Part shown: in pieces, positions 34,751-43,720 of the stretch
How positions within the stretch are numbered: position 1 is the first letter of the stretch
Layout of the letters: each line of letters begins with the position of its first letter
NCBI GenBank assembly: GCA_021463195.1
Contig: JAJTXZ010000014.1
Coordinates: 1-64,000 of the forward strand
Length of the DNA: 64,000 bases
Direction of reading: 5' to 3'
Source of the DNA: Anaerolineae bacterium
GTDB taxonomy: Bacteria > Chloroflexota > Anaerolineae > UBA4142 > SHND01
Program-made: the position numbers and the translations under genes
The notes under the pieces: generated by a model
Databases searched by the model: none
What the model was told of the DNA's origin: nothing
Seen by the model: the letters and a program-made list of their open reading frames with translations, nothing else

Positions 34751-35746
34751 ATGTCACGAGCGGATGAAGAACGGATTCGGCAAGAGTTATTGCATTCGCG
34801 CGAATTTATCGCGCAAGCGGAATTGGCGCGGCGGTGTGAACTGAAACATCGTTCCACGATCAAACGGATGCTGGAACGATTGCACTCGGGCGGCTTTGCG
34901 CTGGAATGGGATGAACGGAAATGGGTGCGTTTGGACCGCAGCAAATATTTGCTGGATTTAAAGTTGAACGAAGACGAGGCGCTCGCGGTTTTTATTGCGT
35001 GCCGCTTGTTGGCGCGTCACAGCGACCGCCCGAATCCGCACGCGGTCAATGCGCTCGCGAAATTGGGTACGGCGATGCGCGGCGGCGCGCGTGTGATTGG
35101 GGAACATGTGCTTGCAACGTCGGAACAGCTCAAGCGCAAACAGAGTCAAGCGGCGCGCGAATATGTGCAAAATCTGGAAACCCTCACGCGCGCGTGGGCA
35201 GACCGCGCGAGCGTGTATTTGTACACGCGCAAGGAACCGCACCGCGCGCGCAAGTTTGACCCGTACATGATCGAACCATCGCTGTACACGAACTATGTCA
35301 TCGGCTATGACCACACGCGCCAAGATTTCCGCACTTTTAAGATTCAATGGCTCAAGCGAGTCTCGTCAACGGCGGAGCATTTCGAGGTTCGCGGGAATTT
35401 TGATGTTCAGCAATATTTGGGCAATGCGTGGGGCATCAACTGGGGCAAGGGAGAATTGGAAACGGTGCGCTTGCGTTTTACGGGGAACGCGGCGGAACGG
35501 GTGCAAGATAATGTGTGGCACGATTCGCAAAAATTGAAACAACTGGATAACGGCGCGTGGGAAATGACGGTGCAAGTGGGCGACACGCTAGAGATGATTC
35601 CATTCGTCCGTCAATGGGGTCACGAATGTGAGGTGCGCGAACCCGAACACTTGCGCAAGACGATTGGGGAACATGCGCGCAAGATGGCGGAGTTGTACGA
35701 TAATGTAAAGCAAAAAGATTTTTTGGACGCGGATAAACGCGGATGA
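34751..35746 (+). CDS. WYL-domain transcriptional regulator of the type III block
   Basis: 331 aa. N-terminal HTH (about 1-60: EERIRQELLHSREFIAQAEL, HRSTIKRMLERLHSGGFALE), a helical middle with LNEDEALAVFIACRLLARHS, a WYL beta-barrel (about 150-240: RASVYLYTRKEPHRARKFDP, YMIEPSLYTNYVIGYDHTRQ, FRTFKIQWLKRVSSTA), and the WCX C-terminal extension (VRLRFTGNAAERV). WYL proteins sense ligands, often nucleic acids or nucleotides, and control many phage-defence islands. An AAGGAG ribosome site is present. Confidence 0.9.
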   Translation: MSRADEERIRQELLHSREFIAQAELARRCELKHRSTIKRMLERLHSGGFALEWDERKWVRLDRSKYLLDLKLNEDEALAVFIACRLLARHSDRPNPHAVNALAKLGTAMRGGARVIGEHVLATSEQLKRKQSQAAREYVQNLETLTRAWADRASVYLYTRKEPHRARKFDPYMIEPSLYTNYVIGYDHTRQDFRTFKIQWLKRVSSTAEHFEVRGNFDVQQYLGNAWGINWGKGELETVRLRFTGNAAERVQDNVWHDSQKLKQLDNGAWEMTVQVGDTLEMIPFVRQWGHECEVREPEHLRKTIGEHARKMAELYDNVKQKDFLDADKRG

Positions 35747-35763
35747 ACGCGGAAAGAACAAAT
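35728..35763 (+). repeat. CGCGGATAAA/CGCGGATGAA short tandem tract
   Basis: GACGCGGATAAACGCGGATG and a third partial unit cross the stop codon of the WYL gene. Related CGGAT(G)AA tracts occur at 46098-46130 and 47462-47560, only in this island within the window. Confidence 0.6.
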
Positions 35764-36642
35764 ATGAAACCGTCAAGACGCAACGCGCAAACATTGATTG
35801 CGACATTGGGCAGTGAGCCGCAAGTGGTGACGCTGGCGCTGGACCAGTTGTTGGCGCGCGGTTACGCGATTGACCAAGTGGTGGTCGTCTATACCGCCGA
35901 TGACGCGGTATTGAAAGCGATGGCGCGCGTGGCGAGCGAATTTGACGGCGCGGTGTATCCGCGCGTGACGCTGCGAACGACGCCCGTGATGGATGCGCGC
36001 GGCGCGGTGCAAGATTTTCGCGTGGATGCCGATATGCGCGCGCTGCAACAAACTTTGTATCGCGAGGTGCGCGAGGCGAAACGCAATCAGCGCGCCGTGC
36101 ATCTGTGCGTTTCGGGCGGACGCAAAGTGATGGGCGTGATGGCGATGGTGGTCGCGCAGTTGCTGTTCGATGCGAATGATTGCGTATGGCATTTGATGAG
36201 CGAGGGCTGGCAGCCGGGCAGTGAAAAGCGAATGCACGCACGCGCGCAAGACCAAATCTGGCTCGTGCCGGTTCCCGTTTTGCGCTGGACGGATTCGGCG
36301 GGGCTTTTGGCAGTATTCGGCGAACTGGACGACCCGGCAGATGCGCTGCGACGGCGCGAGGAATTGGCGCGGGCGGATGATTTGCGGCGGACGCGCGAGT
36401 TTGTCGAGCGCGTGTTGACGCGCGCGGAACGCGCGGTGGTTGAATTGACCTGTTACGGTTTGGACAATGCGGCGATTGCGCGACGCTTGCACAAAAGCGA
36501 GGCGACGGTGGCGAATCAACTAACGAGCGCGTACAGCAAGTTGAATGAATTTTTAGGTTTCCCCGAACGCGCGCCGGACCGCGCGGTGTTGATTGCGACA
36601 GTGGGTTTGTATTTCGCGCTGCTGGGAAAGGGGGGGGAATGA
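35764..36642 (+). CDS. CARF-like (Cas_NE0113-type) domain fused to a LuxR-type HTH
   Basis: 292 aa from the ATG at 35764, which has a GGAAAG ribosome site; an upstream ATG (35743) overlaps the WYL stop. Residues ~8-175 form a Rossmann-type sensor: TLIATLGSEPQVVTLALDQL at the N-terminus, VHLCVSGGRKVMGVMAMVVA (SGGRK at 117-121), and DANDCVWHLMSEGWQPG, which match the Cas_NE0113 group of CARF proteins. Residues ~218-262 are a LuxR-type HTH (LTRAERAVVELTCYGLDNAA to SEATVANQLTSAYSKLNEF). No nuclease domain is seen. Its place next to Cas10 suggests a transcription factor, or ring nuclease with regulation, that reads cyclic oligoadenylate. Confidence 0.7.
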   Translation: MKPSRRNAQTLIATLGSEPQVVTLALDQLLARGYAIDQVVVVYTADDAVLKAMARVASEFDGAVYPRVTLRTTPVMDARGAVQDFRVDADMRALQQTLYREVREAKRNQRAVHLCVSGGRKVMGVMAMVVAQLLFDANDCVWHLMSEGWQPGSEKRMHARAQDQIWLVPVPVLRWTDSAGLLAVFGELDDPADALRRREELARADDLRRTREFVERVLTRAERAVVELTCYGLDNAAIARRLHKSEATVANQLTSAYSKLNEFLGFPERAPDRAVLIATVGLYFALLGKGGE

Positions 36643-36806
36643 GGATGGGGAAAAATTAGGAATGGGTGTGGATGTTTTTTGCGCGTGGATGCGGTAGAAT
36701 TGTTGGCGCGCAAGCGTCCGTAGTTTGAAAACTGCGGGCAAGGGAAGAGGGGAAAGTGGTGTGTTTTGGACGAAGGGGGAACGAAAAGATCTTTTGAGAG
36801 GATTGA

Positions 36807-38024
36807 ATGATGAGCGAAGCAAACGAAAAACTCAAGCCGTACCAAACAGACAATCTGATTTTGCTCGTCGGCACGAATCCGCTGCCGAACTATGTGGCGG
36901 CGCGGCTACTGCTCAAGCCCAATGGCAAGATTCATTTGGTTTGTTCGAACGACACGCAATCTATCGCAAGGCAATTAGAACAACAATTTGCGCGTGATGA
37001 GTTGCAATCTGAGCGGCGTCCCGTGATAGACGAGAGCAAGCCGAGCGGTATTTACAATGCCATTTATCAGATTGCGGCGAATATGCAAGGAAGCATAGGG
37101 TTGCACTACACGGGCGGCACGAAGGCAATGTCAGTTCACGCTCACCGCGCAGTCAAAGATGCGTGTGCGAATGCTGTGTGCTCGTATCTTGACGCGCACG
37201 AGTTAAAGATGGTAATTGATGATGGAATGGGAGATGGGCGAGATGATGAAATACCTGTCAACGAAGCTGTGACGCCCAAGCTAAAAGAGGTGATTGAATT
37301 ACACGAGATAACATTGAAAAAGGATCCAGAGCAGAAACCGATTCTGCTTGAAGCAGCGAAGGCAATTAAAGCAACAATTGAATCGGAACAGGAATTGCCT
37401 TGGCGCAAGTGGCTACAGACTCGACGCGCAGAAACGGAAGGTTTCTCCAAGAAAAAAGGCGCCGAGATAAAAAAGACCGCTGCGCCCACGCTAACGGACT
37501 TTCCGATTATACAGCAGGTATTCGCGCGATTGGGCGCATCGCCCGAAGCAACACTTGAAGAATGGGCAAAAGTTGCCGAGTTCAAGACAAGCGATGATGC
37601 AATTCCCAAATTTGCCAAATGGCTCGAAGGTGAGTGGCTTGACAGTTTTGTTCTCGACTGTTTGAGGCAGATTGCAGTTGAATGTCGCTTGCACGATTAC
37701 GGGATGGATTTTGCGTCGAACGCGGGCAAATTTCAGTTCGATGTCGCGGCGATGCGCGGCTACCAGTTGTTTGCCATTTCTTGCACGACATCCCAAGACA
37801 AGGATTTGTGCAAGAGCAAGCTCTTTGAAGCATACGTGCGCGCCAAGCAGATGGGCGGCGATGAAGCGCGGGTGGCGTTAGTGAGTTATCATCCAGACCC
37901 GCAAACTTTACTGACCAATTTTTTGAATGAATGGAAATACTCGAAAGCATCCGTCCGCGTGTTTGGCAAAGATGCTTTAACAGATTTGCCCATGCATCTG
38001 CGCGACTGGATTCAATCCAACTAA
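36807..38024 (+). CDS. CARF-domain nuclease-like effector (Card1/Can-type, DUF1887-related), first copy
   Basis: 405 aa. N-terminal CARF (about 15-150) with LILLVGTNPLPNYVAARLLL, IHLVCSNDTQSIARQLEQQF and LHYTGGTKAMSVHAHRAV (ligand-binding GGTK at 103-106). A helical middle follows. The C-terminal part (about 275-400) has WLDSFVLDCLRQIAVECRLH, KFQFDVAAMRGYQLFAISCT and CKSKLFEAYVRAKQMGGDEA, the outline of a PD-(D/E)xK domain in which the Asp (FDVA) is kept but the ExK position reads SCT. It probably acts when cyclic oligoadenylate made by Cas10 binds. Cas10 starts 13 bases downstream. Confidence 0.8.
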   Translation: MMSEANEKLKPYQTDNLILLVGTNPLPNYVAARLLLKPNGKIHLVCSNDTQSIARQLEQQFARDELQSERRPVIDESKPSGIYNAIYQIAANMQGSIGLHYTGGTKAMSVHAHRAVKDACANAVCSYLDAHELKMVIDDGMGDGRDDEIPVNEAVTPKLKEVIELHEITLKKDPEQKPILLEAAKAIKATIESEQELPWRKWLQTRRAETEGFSKKKGAEIKKTAAPTLTDFPIIQQVFARLGASPEATLEEWAKVAEFKTSDDAIPKFAKWLEGEWLDSFVLDCLRQIAVECRLHDYGMDFASNAGKFQFDVAAMRGYQLFAISCTTSQDKDLCKSKLFEAYVRAKQMGGDEARVALVSYHPDPQTLLTNFLNEWKYSKASVRVFGKDALTDLPMHLRDWIQSN

Positions 38025-38037
38025 CACGGAGGCAACC

Positions 38038-39597
38038 ATGACCTATACACTCACCATTCTGGATGTGAGCGGCGTCCAAAAGTATTTGTTTGACAGCAAC
38101 CGCTTGCCGCACAATCTCGGCGCGTCGTATTTGGTGGAACAGGCAATCGAGGAGTGGGTTGAGATTGCGGTGAAGGATTGGAAAGCGGGAAACATTGAAA
38201 GCGGCGCAAATTACGAAATTGTGTACAGCGGCGGCGGAAACGCGGTGTTATTGTTTGATTCGCATGAGCGCGCCATCGAATTTACGCGGCACTACACCAA
38301 ACATCTGCTTGCCAATGCGCCGGGTTTGCGGGTGGTTATCCAGCGCACTCCGTTCGAGTGGGATCAATCGCTCGCCGATGTGTACACACATGCCTTGTGT
38401 ACTCTTGCCGAAAAGAAAGCAGAGCAATCGCCTGTGATGCCCATACTCGGTTTAAGCGTTACGGCGGCGTGCCAGTACACGGGACTGCCCGCCATCAAGC
38501 TAGATTCCGACGACGATAACAAACGCATCTCCGCTGAGGTTGCCGCCAAAGTTCACGCGCACCAAGACGCTCGCTCACGATTGAAAAAAGACTTTGTGGA
38601 CGAGCTGGGTGAGTATGAATTCGCTTACGATTTCAACTTGTTCGGTGAACGGGACAAAGCGAGTTATAGCGCAGTCGTCCACGCGGACGGAAACGGCATG
38701 GGCAAGCGAAAAGAAGCGATTTGTCAAGCCCCTGAAAATCAAAAAGACAATCGCAAGTTCATTCAAACGCTGCACCAGTTTTCGGAGGAGGTGAAACAGG
38801 CAGGCACCCGAGCGATGCAAAAAACGTTTGAGCGCTTGATGAATTGGATTGGCGCAGATGAGCAACGCTTTAAAGATTTCACGGCTTGGGATGAGGAGAA
38901 AAAAGTTCGGCGCGTCAAATTTGTGCCACTCGTGTTTGGCGGCGACGATGTGACGTTCGTTTGCGATGGGCGCTTGGGGTTGTCGCTTGCCGCAATTTTT
39001 TTGCAAGAGTTCAACAAACAGCGGTTGGCTGTAGATGGCAAGCCCTTGTACGCCTGCGCAGGCGCAGCAATCGTCAAGAACCGCTTTCCGTTCGCGCGCG
39101 CGTACGATATAGCGGAAGCGTTGTGCCAAAGCGCCAAGCGCGCGGTCAAGGAATGGCAAGTCAACGAGGACGAGGATGCGCTCGCGCTCGATTGGCATTT
39201 TGCGGTCAGCGGCGCGGTGTTGTCTCTGGGTGAGGTTCGGAAACGTGAATACACGGTGAAAGATGGCAAGCTCTATGTGCGCCCTTACTTGATCAATGCT
39301 CCCCGCGAGCCGCTGAAAAGTTGGCGCGCGTTTCAAAATATCGTCGGGGAGTTCAAGGCAGGCGATGATTGGAAGAGCCGTCGCAACAAGGTCAAAGAGT
39401 TACGCGAGACCTTGCGACAAGGTAAAAGCGCCACTGACCAATTCCGATTAACGTATCTGACTGATCCCAAAGTGGAATTTCCGCGCATTGATGGAATCTT
39501 GGACTGCTACGAAAACGGATGGCATGGCTCAACCTGCGCTTATTTTGACGCTATCGAAGCAATGGATCTGTTCGTGGACATGAAGGAGAACGCATAA
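38038..39597 (+). CDS. cas10: Cas10, type III-D-like, without HD domain
   Basis: 519 aa, short for Cas10. It starts directly with the first palm-like part (MTYTLTILDVSGVQKYLFDS; YSGGGNAVLLF), so the N-terminal HD DNase is absent. The second palm keeps the cyclase site: VVHADGNGMGK (216-222) and PLVFGGDDVTFVC with GGDD at 301-304. It should therefore make cyclic oligoadenylate on target RNA binding but not cut DNA through HD. Absence of HD together with Csx10 and Csx19 neighbours is the mark of subtype III-D. The stop overlaps the start of the next gene. Confidence 0.92.
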   Translation: MTYTLTILDVSGVQKYLFDSNRLPHNLGASYLVEQAIEEWVEIAVKDWKAGNIESGANYEIVYSGGGNAVLLFDSHERAIEFTRHYTKHLLANAPGLRVVIQRTPFEWDQSLADVYTHALCTLAEKKAEQSPVMPILGLSVTAACQYTGLPAIKLDSDDDNKRISAEVAAKVHAHQDARSRLKKDFVDELGEYEFAYDFNLFGERDKASYSAVVHADGNGMGKRKEAICQAPENQKDNRKFIQTLHQFSEEVKQAGTRAMQKTFERLMNWIGADEQRFKDFTAWDEEKKVRRVKFVPLVFGGDDVTFVCDGRLGLSLAAIFLQEFNKQRLAVDGKPLYACAGAAIVKNRFPFARAYDIAEALCQSAKRAVKEWQVNEDEDALALDWHFAVSGAVLSLGEVRKREYTVKDGKLYVRPYLINAPREPLKSWRAFQNIVGEFKAGDDWKSRRNKVKELRETLRQGKSATDQFRLTYLTDPKVEFPRIDGILDCYENGWHGSTCAYFDAIEAMDLFVDMKENA

Positions 39598-40259
39598 TGG
39601 CAACCTACATTCTCAAACTCACATTGCAGAGTGAAGCGACGTTCGGGCGCGGCGATGGGGTCGCAGGTTTGGTGGACACGGAAATCGAACATGACGAACG
39701 CGGATTGCCTTATTTGCACGGGCGCGGCGTCAAGGGCTTGTTCACCGCGCAGTGTGCGGACCTTCTCGGCGCGTTGGAGCAATCTTTCGCTCATTCCAAA
39801 TTCAAGAACGCGGCGACGCGTTTGTTTGGCGACGGCGGCAGCGATTTAGAAGCGAATGGCGCGGTGTCATTCAGTCACGCGCGCTTGCCTCAAGGTTTGC
39901 GCGAGGCGGTCAATGCGGTCAAGCCAGAGCAGTTGAGCCGCATGGATGTTGTGGAAGCGTTGACGACGATTCGCCGTCAAACCAGCATTGACCACAACTC
40001 GGGCGCGGCAAAAGAAGACACGCTGCGCGCGATTCGCGTGTTGATGCGCGGCTTGGAATTTCACGCGCGAATTACGGTTGACCGCAACCTTGATGCTATC
40101 GAGCAAGCATTGTTGGGCGCGTGCGTCAAGGCGATTCGACGCGTTGGTTCGCAACGCGCGCGGGGCTTGGGACGCGTGAGAACAGAGTTGGTGGACGAGA
40201 ATGGTAATTCTCTCACGGAACCATGGATGACTTTATTCGCGCAGGAGGTGCAGGCATGA
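39597..40259 (+). CDS. Csm3-like Cas7-group RAMP
   Basis: 220 aa backbone subunit of the type III-D complex. Opens MATYILKLTLQSEATFGRGD, GVAGLVDTEIEHDERGLPYL, HGRGVKGLF, which is the Csm3/Cas7 pattern with the target-RNA-cleaving Asp expected at D27. A glycine-rich end (RVGSQRARGLGRVRTEL) follows. Its start overlaps the cas10 stop by one base and its stop overlaps the csx10 start, showing translational coupling. Confidence 0.88.
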   Translation: MATYILKLTLQSEATFGRGDGVAGLVDTEIEHDERGLPYLHGRGVKGLFTAQCADLLGALEQSFAHSKFKNAATRLFGDGGSDLEANGAVSFSHARLPQGLREAVNAVKPEQLSRMDVVEALTTIRRQTSIDHNSGAAKEDTLRAIRVLMRGLEFHARITVDRNLDAIEQALLGACVKAIRRVGSQRARGLGRVRTELVDENGNSLTEPWMTLFAQEVQA

Positions 40260-41809
40260 ACGCGCTCACGTTCAAGATTGAATTGTTGGAGCCGCTATTG
40301 GTCGCACAGTTGGGCAGCGGCGACGAGAACAGCGCGCAGAGTTTGGATTACATCCCCGGCAGTGTGCTGCGGAACGCGCTTGCGGCGCGCTACATTACCG
40401 AGCGCAATTTGGAAGCGGATGCCGCGAATGACCCCACTTGCCGCGCGCTGTTCTTTGACGACAAAGTGCGCGTGCTAAACAGCTATCGCGCGGACCACTT
40501 GGGCGAGCGCAGTTTGCCAACGCCGCTTTCGTGGATTGCGGAAAAAGAGGCGTTGGGCAATTGGAGACCCGATGACAAGCCGGGAGACCGCTTGACTTTC
40601 TACAATGCCGCAGTGGATGAGACCGTGGTACAGGAAATGCGCGATATCAAGACGCTTGAAAAAGCGGCAAGATTCTGCCGTTTGGGTGAAGACGAGGTCG
40701 AGTTGGTTGGTTCGGCGCGCCAAGTCAATGTTCATATTCAGCGCCAACACAAACGTGAATTGAAAACAAAAGGCGAATCTCAAGTATTCGTCTATGACGC
40801 GTTGGCGGCGGGAGAAATTTTTTGCGGCGCAATTTTAGCGCAAGACGATGCCGCGCTTGAAACCTTCAGGCAAATGTTGATGAACGCGCCCGAATTCAAT
40901 ATCGGTGGTTCGCGGAGCGCGGGGTATGGGCGGATTAGAATTTCCGATGTTACGCACAATACAGATTGGCGCGAAACACACGAAAATGAAAATGGCAAAG
41001 GTGAAATCGTTATCGTTTTGTTGAGTGATGCGATTGTGCGCGATAAGTGGGGACAATTTTCGGATGACATTGGCGCATTGCTTGGCGCGTCGGCGTTGCG
41101 CTGTTATCGCAAGCTCAAACCGGCGGGCGGCTTTAATCGCAAATGGGGCTTGCCTTTGCCGCAAGCGCACGCGATTCAGGCGGGTAGTGTGTTTGTCTAT
41201 GCCGCAGGCGCGGTGGAACAAGCGCGCCTTGAATCCTTTGTCGCAGAGGGCATTGGCGAACATAGGCAAGATGGTTTCGGGCGCATTGCGGTCAATTGGA
41301 ATACGCGACGCGAATTGAGCGCGCAGCAAATTGCACTTGCGCCCAAGCTGACGACAGTTTCGTTGGCGAATGATGCAGTTTCGCAGCGACTTGCCCAACG
41401 CATCGTGGAACATCAGTTACGCAAGGAGCTTGACCAGGCATTGCAGCGCGAGGTTCTCGTTTTGAGAATCAAGGGCGGCTCCAAGTCTGCGCTCGCGCGT
41501 GTGCGCCTTGCCGCGCGGCGGTCGGTTTTCAAAGGAGATTTGAGCCCCGTGGAGGATTTGCTCAAGCATATAAAAAAGACGGGGATTGACAATCTTAACA
41601 AGACACGCATCGGGTCAGGCACGTTATTTGACTGGCTGAAGCAGAGAACAGAAAAACGCGATGCGGAACAGCAACTCAACCTGTCGCTCGATAAACTACC
41701 ACAAGTAGGCGGCGTTCGCGCCGAACTGACGGACGCGTTGCGTAACGAATATACCGCGCGCTGGATTGAAGCCGTCGTGAAACGCGCGCAAAAGGAGGCG
41801 CAATCATGA
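40256..41809 (+). CDS. csx10: Csx10, type III-D RAMP (Cas5-group)
   Basis: 517 aa from the ATG at 40256 (MNALTFKIELLEPLLVAQLG), with a GGAGG ribosome site. Features of Csx10: SLDYIPGSVLRNALAARYI near the N-terminus, NVHIQRQHKRELKTKGESQV, FVYDALAAGEIFCGAI and the G-rich FNIGGSRSAGYGRIRI. It is thought to bind the crRNA 5' handle like Csm4/Cmr3. It forms part of an unbroken chain of overlapping genes (ATGA at both junctions). Confidence 0.88.
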   Translation: MNALTFKIELLEPLLVAQLGSGDENSAQSLDYIPGSVLRNALAARYITERNLEADAANDPTCRALFFDDKVRVLNSYRADHLGERSLPTPLSWIAEKEALGNWRPDDKPGDRLTFYNAAVDETVVQEMRDIKTLEKAARFCRLGEDEVELVGSARQVNVHIQRQHKRELKTKGESQVFVYDALAAGEIFCGAILAQDDAALETFRQMLMNAPEFNIGGSRSAGYGRIRISDVTHNTDWRETHENENGKGEIVIVLLSDAIVRDKWGQFSDDIGALLGASALRCYRKLKPAGGFNRKWGLPLPQAHAIQAGSVFVYAAGAVEQARLESFVAEGIGEHRQDGFGRIAVNWNTRRELSAQQIALAPKLTTVSLANDAVSQRLAQRIVEHQLRKELDQALQREVLVLRIKGGSKSALARVRLAARRSVFKGDLSPVEDLLKHIKKTGIDNLNKTRIGSGTLFDWLKQRTEKRDAEQQLNLSLDKLPQVGGVRAELTDALRNEYTARWIEAVVKRAQKEAQS

Positions 41810-43173
41810 GCAAATCACGCTGGGATACGCATCGAAACATTCAGGAACGGTGGATCATCAAAGGGGCGCTGGTATTGGAATCGCCCGCGCATTTTGGCAA
41901 TGGCGACGTGAGCGCGTGGACGGATATGCCACTGGCGCGCGACAAGGAAACGGACAAGCCGCTGCTCACAGGCGCATCCATCGCGGGCGCGCTGCGAAAT
42001 TATTTGCGCGCAAGCAGCGAGTCTCAAGCGAACGACCTTTTCGGAGAAATACGCGGCAATACGGCGATTGAAAGCGCGCTCATCGTGAACGACGCGCTGG
42101 CATCAAACGCCGACGATTTGGAAATGCGCGATGGCGTTGCAATCAAGCCTAAAACGCGAACGGCGGACGACAAAAAGAAATTTGACATTGAGCTGCTCCC
42201 TGCTGGCGCACAATTCGATTTGTGTTTCGAGTTGAATGTTTCACAAAGCGAACGCGATGTGTTAGTGCGCGCGTTGGCGATTGCGCTGTACGGTTTGGAG
42301 AGCGGCGCGATTGGTTTGGGCAAACGCAAAACGCGCGGCTTTGGACACTGCCGCGTCGTAGGATGGCGCGTGCGGCGTTATCGCGTGACGGAACCACGCG
42401 AGTTGATTGCGTGGTTGAACCGAGACGGCGCAAATGAAAAAGGTGACAACATTGCGCCATTGTTGGGAGTGGAAGTATCGAATATTGAAAAGGAAAAATT
42501 CACGCTCGACGCGACGTTTGAACTCGATGGTTCGCTCTTGATACGCGATTATGCCGCGAGCAACACATCCGCCGATGCCGCGCATCTCCATTCCAAACGC
42601 AACGGCAAACTTGAGCCAATCGTGAGCGGCACGAGTTTGGCGGGCGCGTTACGCGCGCGGGCGTTGCGAATTGCAAATACGATGGCGAACGATGCAAGCC
42701 GCGCGGACAAGTTGGTGGATGAAATGTTTGGACCGCGCAAAGGAGAATTGCGCATAAGCCGTGTGCGGGTGCGCGAAAGCGTGATTCAGAACGGGATGAG
42801 CGAGATGGTGCAGAACCGCGTCAAGATTGACCGCTTTACGGGCGGCGCGTCGAACACGGCGCTGTTTAGCGAACAACCGCTATTTGGCTTGCCCGAAACG
42901 CGCATTCATATCGCGCTCGAATTGGTCAAGCCCAAAAAGCAAGAAGTTGGTTTGCTGCTCCTCTTGCTCAAAGATTTGTGGACGGGCGATTTGGCGCTCG
43001 GAGGCGAAAGCAGTGTGGGACGCGGGCGGCTGCGCGGTTTGGCTGCGAATTTGCAACTCGGCGGGGACGAGTGGGAACTCTTAGAACAAGACGGCAAATT
43101 AGCCATCATCGGAAATCAAGAGGTTCTGGAAGAATGCGTCCAAGAATTTGTAAAGGAGATGCAAAATGCGTGA
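41806..43173 (+). CDS. Double Cas7 (Csm3-like) fusion, Cas7-2x type
   Basis: 455 aa carrying two RAMP units. Unit 1 (about 10-200): KGALVLESPAHFGNGDVSAW, TDMPLARDKETDKPLLTGAS, IAGALRNYL and GAIGLGKRKTRGFGHCRVVG. Unit 2 (about 225-440): FTLDATFELDGSLLIRDYAA, GKLEPIVSGTSLAGALRARA and LALGGESSVGRGRLRGLAAN. Each unit has an Asp in the loop where Csm3 cleaves RNA (WTDMP; IRDYA). Tandem Cas7 fusions are known from the III-D2 and III-E lines. It overlaps csx10 and the csx19-like gene. Confidence 0.85.
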   Translation: MSKSRWDTHRNIQERWIIKGALVLESPAHFGNGDVSAWTDMPLARDKETDKPLLTGASIAGALRNYLRASSESQANDLFGEIRGNTAIESALIVNDALASNADDLEMRDGVAIKPKTRTADDKKKFDIELLPAGAQFDLCFELNVSQSERDVLVRALAIALYGLESGAIGLGKRKTRGFGHCRVVGWRVRRYRVTEPRELIAWLNRDGANEKGDNIAPLLGVEVSNIEKEKFTLDATFELDGSLLIRDYAASNTSADAAHLHSKRNGKLEPIVSGTSLAGALRARALRIANTMANDASRADKLVDEMFGPRKGELRISRVRVRESVIQNGMSEMVQNRVKIDRFTGGASNTALFSEQPLFGLPETRIHIALELVKPKKQEVGLLLLLLKDLWTGDLALGGESSVGRGRLRGLAANLQLGGDEWELLEQDGKLAIIGNQEVLEECVQEFVKEMQNA

Positions 43174-43720
43174 CATCAAACCTACGCAATGCCAAATTTC
43201 CGCAATTCCCGATTTGCCAGGCGAAAGCAATTTTGCAGGATGGCTGAATCAGCAAGCGGCGCAATATGCGTTGACTTTTGCGCTCGCGTTTGCGGATGAC
43301 GGCGTCATTTGGGGACGCTTTGACGGCGCGTGGAAATGGTCGGACGAGAGTTTCGCTGTCTCGCCGCCGCTGCGCTGGAACACCTTGCAACAGATTCGCT
43401 TGTTTGGCGCGAACGCCGAAGTGTTTCTGTGGCGCGCAAATGGCGCATGGGCAGGACGCGTGATTGCAGATGGCGCGGGCGAGCCGCGCGAATACTTTGA
43501 TGAGGCACAATTGCTGTGGGGCGCGAAAGATGGTGATGCACAAAACGGTTTCTTGCTGATGCGCGACGGCGGACAAGGCCTGCGCCACACGCCGCCGGTC
43601 AATATTGCGAATGAGGGCAAATTGTGCACGCGCAATTATCTGGACTATGACCAAGATGGGAGTATGAAAATTATTGCCAGCCGCTTGGTGGACGCCAAGT
43701 CGGAGGAGATGACGAAATGA
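43166..43720 (+). CDS. csx19: Csx19-like protein
   Basis: 184 aa. Conserved-looking parts are LTFALAFADDGVIWGRFDGA, WNTLQQIRLFGANAEVFLWR and ANGAWAGRVIADG, near the middle of the protein, which match the Csx19 family of subtype III-D loci. Its biochemical role is not known; it may be a small subunit of the complex. An AAAGGAG ribosome site lies before the ATG, and both ends overlap neighbours. Confidence 0.82.
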   Translation: MRDIKPTQCQISAIPDLPGESNFAGWLNQQAAQYALTFALAFADDGVIWGRFDGAWKWSDESFAVSPPLRWNTLQQIRLFGANAEVFLWRANGAWAGRVIADGAGEPREYFDEAQLLWGAKDGDAQNGFLLMRDGGQGLRHTPPVNIANEGKLCTRNYLDYDQDGSMKIIASRLVDAKSEEMTK

